Of a DNA stretch of 10,627 bases, positions 4,118 to 10,627 are shown one piece after another; within the stretch, counting starts at the first letter, position 1; every line of letters begins with the position of its first letter. The notes below the pieces were generated by a model that saw nothing but the letters and a program-made list of their open reading frames with translations, made no database searches and was not told the DNA's origin. Origin of the DNA: an uncultured Myxococcales bacterium (lineage in GTDB: Bacteria > Myxococcota_A > UBA9042); NCBI GenBank assembly GCA_903917305.1, contig CAIXAA010000956.1, forward strand, positions 1 through 10,627. The letters are read 5' to 3'. The position numbers were made by a program, and so were the translations under genes.

Positions 4118-6499
4118 TTGGGCACGATGTTCGGCCGATTTGAGTTGCTCGATCGCATCGGCCTTGGCGGCATGGCCGAGGTCTGGCGCGCTCGCGTGGC
4201 TGGCGTCGGCGGCTTCGAGAAGATCCTGGTCGTCAAGAAGATCCTCCCTGCTTTCGCGCAGAACAAGACGTTCATCGACATGCTGCTGGCCGAGGCGCGC
4301 CTGTGCGCCGTGCTGCAGCACACCAACATCGTCCAGACCTACGAGAACGGCGAGATCGACGGCAAGTACTACATTGCCATGGAGTATGTCGCCGGCCCGG
4401 ACCTGTTCAAGATCCTCTCGCGCGCCACGCAGGTGCAGCTGAGCATCCCGCCGGAGTTGTGCCTCTTTGTCGCCTCCGAGGTAGCAAAAGGCTTGCATTA
4501 CGCGCACAACGCTCGCGACCATTACGGCCGGCCGCTGCACATCATCCACCGCGACGTGTCGCCCTCGAACGTCATCGTGTCGGAGGCGGGCGAGGTCAAG
4601 GTGATGGACTTCGGCGTCGCGCGTGCCACGCCCGGCGGCCAGCAAAACGATCAGAACACGCGCTCCGGCGTCTTGAAGGGCAAGCTGGGCTACATGAGCC
4701 CGGAGCAGGTGACCGGCCAGCCGTTCGACCATCGCAGCGACATTTTCTCTTTGGGCATCATCCTTTACGAATCGCTGACCTTGAAGCGCCTGTTCCTCGC
4801 CAAGACGGACCTGGAGACGCTGGTCAACATCCGCGACGCCCGCATCGAGCACAAGTTCAAGAAGCACAGCTACATCGACGAGGGCGTGCGCGCCATCCTG
4901 CGCAAGGCGCTGGCGCGCGACGTCGGGGAACGCTACCCGACCGCCATGGCGATGCACGATGACATCGTCAAGTACCTGTTTGAGTCGCAAGTGCAGGTAT
5001 CGACAAGCCTTCTCTCAAACTACATCGCGCAGCTGTTCGACCCGGCGCAGAGCCTGCAGCAGCCGCTCTCGCCGAGCGAGCCGCCGCCGGGCACGCGGCC
5101 GCAGCGCATGATTCCGGCGACGCCGCACGAAGTGATTCCCGCGTCGAATTCGATGACGTTCTCGCCGGAAGACGTCAAGAAGATTCGGGATCGCATCGCG
5201 GAGAAGAACACGGGCGAGGCCGCGGCCCCCGTGCCGGAGCTGCTGTTGCCGCAGCCGAACCGGACGATGAAGACCGACCCGGGCGCCGCGCACGAGCTGC
5301 CGGACCCGCGCGCCATCACCGCGCCGGTGACGGCCGGGTTGCAGCGCCGACCGCTGCCGGGGCCGCCGGCCAACGCGTCGCATACGACGGACATCGAGGG
5401 CCAGGCGCCGCTGGAGCCATCGGATCCGGGCCACACGCAGAACATCCCGACGTTGGCGGAGGGGGAGATCGCCGTCGCCGGCTCCGGGCGCGGCAGCAGC
5501 GGCGTCGGCTTTGGCAGCATCCGCCCGGAACCGCTCAGCTATACCGTCGCGTCGCTGTCCAAGGAGACGCCGGCGCCGACCTACCGGCTGCGCACCGGCG
5601 ACGGCCAGGAGTTCGGCCCGCTGGCGCAGGGCAACCTCGAGTCCATGCTGCGGTCGCGCACCGCCAGCGTCGATGACTTCGTCAGCGTGAACGACGGGCC
5701 GTTCCAGACCATCCGCTCGGTGCCGAGCCTGCGCGCCACCGTGCAGGCGGCCATCTCCGGGCCCGGCGCCCCGACACGCCAAGGCGTGCTGACGCAATGG
5801 CAATTCGTGCGCCTCGTCTACGAGATGTACGCCGAGCGCGCCACGGGCTGCATCGAGCTCCGCCGCGGCGACGCCGTCAAGTCGGTCTACTTCAGGCGCG
5901 GCCGCACGCAGTACATCGCCTCGAACCAACACAGTGAATTGCTTGGGCCTTTCATGGTGGCGCACGGCTTCATCAGCCAGTCCGACGTCGACATGGCGAT
6001 GGCGCGCGCGCGCTCGACCGGTGGGCGCCTGGGCGATTTGCTCATCGGCCTGAACCTCATCAAGCCCTTTCAGCTCTACCAGGTGCTCGAACGGCAGCTG
6101 CGCGCGAAGTTCATCGACGCCTTCTCCTGGGATTCGGGCACGTGGGCCGTGTTCCTGGGCGCGGAGCCGCCGGCGGACATCGTGCCGCTCGACATCGATC
6201 CGATCTCGGTGCTGGCCGAAGGCGTGCGCGAGCACGTGTCGCTGGCGGCGATCGAGCCGATGTTCGCGGACAAGCTGGACAAGCCGTTTGTCCGCGCCCG
6301 CAACCCGCTGATCAGCGTCAGCTCCCTGCGCCTGCAGCCGCGCGAGTCCAAGGCGGTGGCCCTGCTGCAGGCCTCGAGCACGCCGCGGCTGGCCTACGAC
6401 GAGTGCCTGGGCAACCGGCAGCAGCGCCTGGCGTTGCTGCACGTGCTGTTCCTGATGCTGCAGACCGATCTCCTGACCTTCGAAGACGACAGGAACTGA
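4118..6499 (+). CDS. Serine/threonine protein kinase with GYF-like and DUF4388 (PATAN) domains
   Basis: A 793-residue, apparently soluble Hanks-type kinase. The kinase domain spans about 7-290, with the glycine loop IGLGGMAEV (14-22), ATP-anchoring Lys40 in LVVKK, the catalytic loop HRDVSPSN (144-151; Asp146, Asn151), MDFGVARA (163-170; Asp164) and the activation end GYMSPEQ (191-197). All key residues are present, so it should be active. The HRDVSPSN form, with Ser for the usual Lys, is common in myxobacterial kinases. A Pro-rich linker (about 308-470) follows. Residues about 487-540 (YRLRTGDGQEFGPL...) resemble a GYF_2-type domain. Residues about 555-690 resemble DUF4388/PATAN, a signalling domain often found in gliding-bacteria regulators (TGCIELRRG, VYFRRG, LGPFMVAHGFIS). 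A C-terminal helical region closes the protein. No membrane segment is seen. The TTG start is chosen from the ribosome site. The substrate is unknown. The phosphodiesterase gene follows after 7 bases. Confidence 0.93.
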   Translation: MGTMFGRFELLDRIGLGGMAEVWRARVAGVGGFEKILVVKKILPAFAQNKTFIDMLLAEARLCAVLQHTNIVQTYENGEIDGKYYIAMEYVAGPDLFKILSRATQVQLSIPPELCLFVASEVAKGLHYAHNARDHYGRPLHIIHRDVSPSNVIVSEAGEVKVMDFGVARATPGGQQNDQNTRSGVLKGKLGYMSPEQVTGQPFDHRSDIFSLGIILYESLTLKRLFLAKTDLETLVNIRDARIEHKFKKHSYIDEGVRAILRKALARDVGERYPTAMAMHDDIVKYLFESQVQVSTSLLSNYIAQLFDPAQSLQQPLSPSEPPPGTRPQRMIPATPHEVIPASNSMTFSPEDVKKIRDRIAEKNTGEAAAPVPELLLPQPNRTMKTDPGAAHELPDPRAITAPVTAGLQRRPLPGPPANASHTTDIEGQAPLEPSDPGHTQNIPTLAEGEIAVAGSGRGSSGVGFGSIRPEPLSYTVASLSKETPAPTYRLRTGDGQEFGPLAQGNLESMLRSRTASVDDFVSVNDGPFQTIRSVPSLRATVQAAISGPGAPTRQGVLTQWQFVRLVYEMYAERATGCIELRRGDAVKSVYFRRGRTQYIASNQHSELLGPFMVAHGFISQSDVDMAMARARSTGGRLGDLLIGLNLIKPFQLYQVLERQLRAKFIDAFSWDSGTWAVFLGAEPPADIVPLDIDPISVLAEGVREHVSLAAIEPMFADKLDKPFVRARNPLISVSSLRLQPRESKAVALLQASSTPRLAYDECLGNRQQRLALLHVLFLMLQTDLLTFEDDRN

Positions 6500-6506
6500 C
6501 CCGCCC

Positions 6507-7268
6507 ATGCCGCAGCCCATCGCGCGCCCGCGGGTCATCGGCCATCGCGGAGCCCGCCGCCTTGCCATCGAGAACACCCTGGAATCGCTGCGCATTGCCT
6601 TGGAGGAAGGCGCGGACGGCGTGGAGTTCGACGTGCAGCGCAGCGCGGACGGCGAGCTGTTCATCTTCCACGACGATGACTTGCGCCGGCTGTGCGGCCT
6701 GGAGGGCTGCCCCGCGGACCTGCGCTGGCGCGACCTGCGCGCGCTGCAGCTCAAGTCCGGCGACCTGCCGCACGGGCGGATTCCGCACCTGGACGAGGTG
6801 ATCGACCTGCTGCCGCCGCAGCAGGTGCAGATCAACGCCGAGCTCAAGGTCGACAAGACGCGCGGTCGCGACAACGGCCGGCCGCTGGCGGAGGCGTTTG
6901 CCCGGCGGATGCGCGGCGTCGACACGGGCGATTGGCTGGTGTCGTCGTTCGAGCGCATGCCGCTCGAAGTGCTCAGCGGCATGGAGCTGGGTGTGCGGCT
7001 GGCGGCGCTGGTGGAGCAGGAGCCGTGCGCGTGGCAGGGCCTCGCCGCCCAGGACCTTGCGCCGTTTCCGCTGGTTTCGATCAACCCGGAGTGGCCGCTG
7101 GTGACCGCGGAGCGCCTGGCAAAGTGGCGCACGCAGGGCTGGCAGGTCTGGACTTGGACGGCAAATGATGCCTACACCTGGTTCGCGCTGATGCAACACG
7201 GCGTCGATGCGCTGATCACGGATGATCCTGGTGGGCTCGTGCGTTTCTTGGAACGCGAACAAACCTGA
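6507..7268 (+). CDS. Glycerophosphodiester phosphodiesterase (GDPD family)
   Basis: A 253-residue GDPD-family enzyme (PF03009) that hydrolyses glycerophosphodiesters to glycerol 3-phosphate and an alcohol, feeding lipid-head-group recycling. The conserved site is complete: His13-Arg14 in IGHRGA, Glu22-Asn23-Thr24, Glu40 and Asp42 in GVEFDVQ, His55-Asp56 in FIFHDDDL, and Glu112-Lys114 in NAELKVD. The C-terminus carries the usual WTWTAND and GVDALITDDPG. There is no signal peptide, so it resembles the cytoplasmic UgpQ type rather than the secreted GlpQ type. It starts 7 bases after the kinase stop, with AGGA about 12 bases upstream, and is very probably in the same operon. A functional link with the kinase is not shown by the sequence. 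The true substrate could also be another phosphodiester. Confidence 0.92.
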   Translation: MPQPIARPRVIGHRGARRLAIENTLESLRIALEEGADGVEFDVQRSADGELFIFHDDDLRRLCGLEGCPADLRWRDLRALQLKSGDLPHGRIPHLDEVIDLLPPQQVQINAELKVDKTRGRDNGRPLAEAFARRMRGVDTGDWLVSSFERMPLEVLSGMELGVRLAALVEQEPCAWQGLAAQDLAPFPLVSINPEWPLVTAERLAKWRTQGWQVWTWTANDAYTWFALMQHGVDALITDDPGGLVRFLEREQT

Positions 7269-7288
7269 CCTTGGTGAGGAGTGCGAGG

Positions 7289-9334
7289 ATGAAGCGGTTC
7301 TGCCCGACTTGTGATGCGATGGTCGATACGCCGGTGGCGGACGATCGGCGCTGCCCGCGTTGCCACCACACGCTGGAAGCGGCCTTGAGCGAAGATCCCG
7401 CCAAACCGCGCAGTTCCAAGCCGATCGTCGCGATTGCGGCGCTGGTGGTGGTGGCGGCGGGGGCGATCGGCTTCTGGCAGGTGCGCATGGCGCGCACGGC
7501 CGCGGCGCCGCCGGCGGAGGCAGGTGCCCCGCCAACGCAGGATCTGGCAAAGCTCATGCTGCAGGCTGGGTTGAAAGGGGACGGCGCCGTGCCGCCCGGG
7601 ACGCCGGACGAGGCGCTCAAGAAGGCCGGCGCGGCAGCCAAGGACGCGCAGGGCGTGGCGGCGCTGCTGGCGGCGCAGAAGGGTCCGGGCAAGCTGCAGG
7701 CGCTGGCGCCGAGCACGCGTCGCAGCCATCTCGTCGAGAACACGGCGGCTTTGTGGGCGCAGGTCCAGGCCGGCAAGGCGGAGGCGATCCACAGCATCGA
7801 GGCGGCGTTCCTGGCGCAGGCGCTGCTGCAGGCGGCGGGGGCCAAGACCGAGTTGGTCACGGAGACCGCCGGGTTGCAGACGCCGATGCTGCTCAGCCGC
7901 ACCCGCCTTGGCGTGCGCGTCGTGGGCGACAAGACCATCGTCGAGCCGTTGGCCGACCAGCCGATGCAGCAGCCGCAGGTGGTGCCGCAGGCGCAAGCGG
8001 CGGCGTGGTGGCTGGTGCTGCGGGCGCACAGCCACCGGGTGCGCGCGGAATATGCCCAGACGTACCTGGACTTGGGCGCGGCGGCGGCGCTGGCTCCCGA
8101 GGAGCCGGCGGTGGTCTTTGCGCGCGGCGTGGCCGACATCGACCAGGGTCTAGCGGACAAGGGCGTGCCGGAGTGCGAAGCGGCGTTGGCCAAGCGCGAC
8201 GATGCCTTGGCGCGCCTGTTCCTCGCGGAGGTGGCGCAGGCCCTCGACCAGCCGGTCAAGGCGCTGCAGCGCACCGAGGAAGTGCTCAAGGCCCATCCCG
8301 ACCTCGCCGAAGCGCTTGTTGCCAAAGCAGTTCTCCAGTTGCAGCGCGTCGCGACCGTGCCGGAGGAGCAGAAGGCGCAGCTGGTCAGCGAAGCGCGCAC
8401 CATGCTGGACAAGGCCGTGACCCTCGACGCGAAAGTGCCGGGCGCGCGGGCGGCGCAGGCGCAGGCGGCGCTGCTGCAGAAGGACGACGCCGGCGCCGAG
8501 AAGCTGCTGCGCGAAGCGGCCCAGGGCGGCGATCTGGACGCGGGGCTGATGCTCTCGGATTTCCTGCGGAAAAAGGGCGACAACGCCGGCGCGGTCGCGG
8601 TGCTGCAGGGGCTGCCGCAGCGGCTGGACGACGACCGCTTCGTGCTCGCGCTGCTGACCGCGCTGATGGGCAACAAGGAGTCGGACAAGGCGCTGGAGAT
8701 CGCGAACAAGGCCTACGCGCAGAGTCCGAGCAACCCGCAGATTGGCCTGATGCGTGCGGATTTGCTGCGCATGTCCGGCAGGACACAGGAGGCGATCGAT
8801 GCGCTGGAGCCGCTCAAGAAGAGCGCCCAGGGCGACAAGATCGCGCTTTTGCAGGCGCAATTGCTGCTGCAGAACCACCAGGCGGACAAGGCGGAGGCGC
8901 AGCTGGAGGCGGTCGTCGCCAAGCTGCCGGAGTCGCGCGACGCGAACCTGCTGCTGCTGATGGCGTATGCGATGGCGCAGCACACGGACAAGGCGGAGGC
9001 GTTGAGCAAGAAAGCCATGGCGCAGAAGGTCTTGAAGCCCACGGAGGTCGCCGGCGTCTACCTGCAGTCGGGCGACGCGGAGCACGCGGCGAAGATCCTC
9101 GAAGCGGTGGTGCAGGCGAACCCGGCGGAGGCGGAGGCGGTCGGCACGCTGGCGATGGTCTACACGGCGTCGGGCCGCAAGAAGGACGCGGAGACGCTGC
9201 GCGACAAGGCGGTGGCGGCGGCGGGGGACAAGGGACCGGAGCTCAAGGCGTTGGTTGACAAGGCGATTACGGCGGCGGAAGGCGAACTCAAGCGCATGAA
9301 CGAGCCGCCGCCGGCTGTAAATGGAGCGGAGTAG
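7289..9334 (+). CDS. Membrane-anchored TPR protein with N-terminal zinc ribbon
   Basis: A 681-residue protein. ATG 7289 has GAGGAG 7 bases upstream; an in-frame TTG at 7271 is less likely. Residues 5-25 form a short zinc ribbon (CPTC at 5-8, CPRC at 22-25). Residues 45-63 are one transmembrane helix (PIVAIAALVVVAAGAIGFW), preceded by basic residues, so the ribbon should be cytoplasmic and the rest periplasmic. After an Ala/Pro-rich stretch, about residues 235-665 are a long array of TPR-like helical pairs rich in Ala, Leu and Lys. An example is ALEIANKAYAQSPSNPQIGL; another is AKILEAVVQANPAEAEAVGT. Such proteins usually act as assembly scaffolds, but no partner is recognisable. The combination of zinc ribbon, helix and TPR is seen in many myxobacterial proteins of unknown role. 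It sits between the phosphodiesterase (20 bases) and the RsmG-like gene (3 bases). Confidence 0.85.
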   Translation: MKRFCPTCDAMVDTPVADDRRCPRCHHTLEAALSEDPAKPRSSKPIVAIAALVVVAAGAIGFWQVRMARTAAAPPAEAGAPPTQDLAKLMLQAGLKGDGAVPPGTPDEALKKAGAAAKDAQGVAALLAAQKGPGKLQALAPSTRRSHLVENTAALWAQVQAGKAEAIHSIEAAFLAQALLQAAGAKTELVTETAGLQTPMLLSRTRLGVRVVGDKTIVEPLADQPMQQPQVVPQAQAAAWWLVLRAHSHRVRAEYAQTYLDLGAAAALAPEEPAVVFARGVADIDQGLADKGVPECEAALAKRDDALARLFLAEVAQALDQPVKALQRTEEVLKAHPDLAEALVAKAVLQLQRVATVPEEQKAQLVSEARTMLDKAVTLDAKVPGARAAQAQAALLQKDDAGAEKLLREAAQGGDLDAGLMLSDFLRKKGDNAGAVAVLQGLPQRLDDDRFVLALLTALMGNKESDKALEIANKAYAQSPSNPQIGLMRADLLRMSGRTQEAIDALEPLKKSAQGDKIALLQAQLLLQNHQADKAEAQLEAVVAKLPESRDANLLLLMAYAMAQHTDKAEALSKKAMAQKVLKPTEVAGVYLQSGDAEHAAKILEAVVQANPAEAEAVGTLAMVYTASGRKKDAETLRDKAVAAAGDKGPELKALVDKAITAAEGELKRMNEPPPAVNGAE

Positions 9335-9337
9335 CCG

Positions 9338-10012
9338 ATGACGACGTTGGCAGCGGACGCACCGCTCTCGGCAGCGCTGCTTGCGCTGGAAAGCTGGTGC
9401 CAAGACAAGGGGTTGCCGTTCGAGCAGGCCTGGGCCCTGCCGATCGAGAAGCTCGGGCGGACGCTGGCGCTGGCGCAGGCGCGCACCAACCTGGTCGGCG
9501 ACGCGCGGCCGGCGGCGCTGTGCGAGCACCTCGCCGAGGCGCTGGCGGTGGCGGCGGCGGCGCAGGAAGCGCTGGGCCGGGCTCCGCACACAGCCGTGGA
9601 TATTGGCGCAGGTGCGGGTCTGGAGGCGCTGACGCTGGCCTTGTGCTGGCCGCAGACGCGCGTGGTGGCGGTGGAGCCGCGCAAGCTGCGTGCCGCCTTC
9701 ATCGCGGAGGCGGCCCTGGCTGCTGGGTTCGCGAATATCGAGGTGATTACAAAGACTTTGGCATCATGCGGCCTCGGTGCGGAGTTCGAACTGGCCACGG
9801 CGCGCGCGGTGTGGCCGGCGGCGGAGTGGCTGCAGCGCTCGCGGGCCCTGCTGGCGGCCGGCGGCGTGACGGCCGTGCACGGATCGGCCCCGGCAGCGCA
9901 TCTCGCTGAATCTGTGGCGAGTCTTGAATGGCGCGCGTTGGCGTCGCGCGATGTGCCCGGCGAGCGCCGCCACGCGGTCGCCGTGTTCGCGCCTGTCCGC
10001 GGTGCCGCATGA
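9338..10012 (+). CDS. rsmG: RsmG-family 16S rRNA methyltransferase, divergent
   Basis: A 224-residue SAM-dependent methyltransferase of the RsmG (GidB) family, which makes m7G527 in 16S rRNA. The fold is recognisable: an N-terminal helical part with ALAQARTNLVGD (45-56, corresponding to the family's N-x-x-x-N-L motif), the SAM-binding DIGAGAGLEALTLAL (88-102), the acidic strand end VVAVEPRKLRAAFIAEAA (109-126), and FELATARAVWPAAEWL (150-165) matching the family's TARA segment. Odd points are that the usual LPG after the glycine loop is LEA and that the late K-G of the LLxxGGxxxxxKG segment is H-G (HGS, 181-183). It may therefore be a divergent rather than a textbook RsmG. It begins 3 bases after the TPR stop and its TGA overlaps the next ATG (ATGA), so it is translationally coupled to mtgA. 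Confidence 0.75.
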   Translation: MTTLAADAPLSAALLALESWCQDKGLPFEQAWALPIEKLGRTLALAQARTNLVGDARPAALCEHLAEALAVAAAAQEALGRAPHTAVDIGAGAGLEALTLALCWPQTRVVAVEPRKLRAAFIAEAALAAGFANIEVITKTLASCGLGAEFELATARAVWPAAEWLQRSRALLAAGGVTAVHGSAPAAHLAESVASLEWRALASRDVPGERRHAVAVFAPVRGAA

Positions 10013-10627
10013 GCCCAGCCGCGCCCGTGCCGTGGCGCCAGATCCTGCTGCGACTTTTCCTTGTGGGATCGGCAGCTTTTGTCCTGATTCCCGCCGCGCA
10101 GTGCCTCCTGCTCAACTTCGTGAATCCGCCGCTGACGCTGACGATGGTGTCGCGCATCGCGGCGCACGGCTGGGACGACGGCGAGTGGACGCTGCCGGAT
10201 CACACGCCGGTGCCGATTGGCAGCCTGCCAAGCTTCGTGCCGCTGGCGGCGGTGTCGAGCGAAGATCGCCTGTTCTTCTCGCACCATGGCTTCGATTTCG
10301 CCTCCATCCGCCACGCCTGGCACCGCTACCGCACCGAGCCGAATGCCAAGCTGGTGGGCGGCAGCACGATCTCGCAACAGGTCGCGCGCAATGTGTTTTT
10401 GTGGCAGCACCGCTCCTGGCTGCGCAAGGGCCTGGAGGCCTGGTACACGATCTGGATGGAGCTGCTGGTGCCCAAGCGGCGGATTCTCGAAGTGTATCTT
10501 GGTGTCGCAGAGATGGGGCCGATGACGTTCGGCATCGAGGCGGCGGCCCAGCACTGGTACGGCAAGCCGGCGCGGCAGCTCAGGCCGAGCGAAGCGGCGC
10601 ACATCATTGCACTTTTGCCATCACCGC
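10009..10627 (+). CDS. mtgA: Monofunctional biosynthetic peptidoglycan glycosyltransferase (partial 3')
   Basis: 206 residues are visible; the gene runs off the window. MtgA (GT51) polymerises lipid II into glycan strands at the outer face of the inner membrane. Residues about 11-36 are the single N-terminal membrane anchor. The GT51 motifs follow in order: SSEDRLFFSHHGFD (83-96, catalytic Glu85), GGSTISQQVARNVFLW (117-132), RSWLRKGLEAWY (135-146, second Glu143), KRRILEVYLGVAEMG (156-170), FGIEAAAQHWYGKPA (174-188) and LRPSEAAHIIALLPSP (191-206), matching the end of the usual domain. An oddity is Gly165 where the family nearly always has Asn (YLN). The start ATG 10009 overlaps the RsmG stop. 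No transpeptidase domain is visible and the MtgA-type start argues for the monofunctional form, but the missing 3' end leaves a small doubt. Confidence 0.92.
   Translation, partial: MSPAAPVPWRQILLRLFLVGSAAFVLIPAAQCLLLNFVNPPLTLTMVSRIAAHGWDDGEWTLPDHTPVPIGSLPSFVPLAAVSSEDRLFFSHHGFDFASIRHAWHRYRTEPNAKLVGGSTISQQVARNVFLWQHRSWLRKGLEAWYTIWMELLVPKRRILEVYLGVAEMGPMTFGIEAAAQHWYGKPARQLRPSEAAHIIALLPSP

Noticed and set aside
5015..7132. A 705-codon minus-strand frame opposite the kinase and phosphodiesterase
   Set aside because: It spans two clear + strand genes, has no recognisable domain, and its composition is that of a GC-rich shadow.
7360..9258. A 632-codon + strand frame inside the TPR gene
   Set aside because: The translation is Gly/Arg/Ala-rich low complexity and is the out-of-frame reading of the TPR protein.
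1..10627. CRISPR arrays, tRNA or rRNA genes, insertion sequences, phage genes
   Set aside because: No direct-repeat/spacer pattern, no tRNA-like or rRNA-like segments, and no transposase or integrase motifs were seen on either strand.

Overview
The window is GC-rich, and every gene I can support lies on the + strand with short or overlapping junctions. This suggests one long co-directional transcription block or two adjoining ones. A myxobacterium or related delta-lineage organism (Myxococcota) fits best. The serine/threonine kinase has the HRDVSPSN catalytic loop and the GYF-like plus DUF4388 (PATAN) tail typical of that group. It is accompanied by a small Cys-rich lipoprotein and a zinc-ribbon/TPR membrane protein. 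This placement is an inference from protein style, not from a database match.

Region 1 (1-2610) is the 3' part of a bacterial microcompartment (BMC) locus. It holds the C-terminus of a hexameric BMC-H shell protein, a 154-base spacer with two strong inverted repeats, a pentameric BMC-P vertex protein (EutN/CcmL family), a CoA-acylating aldehyde dehydrogenase with an N-terminal encapsulation-peptide-like helix, and a tandem-domain BMC-T shell protein. Together these give the shell tile types and the core aldehyde-oxidising enzyme of a metabolosome. The signature enzyme that makes the aldehyde is not in the window, so the substrate is unknown. The dehydrogenase frame has no stop codon where its family normally ends, and it runs about 190 bases into the BMC-T gene.

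Region 2 (2691-4084) holds a riboflavin-pathway protein of the RibBX type: an intact DHBP synthase domain followed by a GTP cyclohydrolase II-like domain that has lost its zinc cysteines. A very small Cys-rich putative lipoprotein overlaps its stop codon by four bases.

Region 3 (4118-9334) holds the kinase, a cytoplasmic glycerophosphodiester phosphodiesterase, and a large membrane-anchored TPR protein with an N-terminal zinc ribbon. Region 4 (9338 to the end) holds a divergent RsmG-family rRNA methyltransferase whose stop overlaps the start of a monofunctional peptidoglycan glycosyltransferase (MtgA), which is cut by the window edge.

The points most worth a second look are the hairpin pair between BMC-H and BMC-P (possible control of shell stoichiometry), the missing stop between the dehydrogenase and BMC-T, and the riboflavin-type gene directly behind the shell operon.
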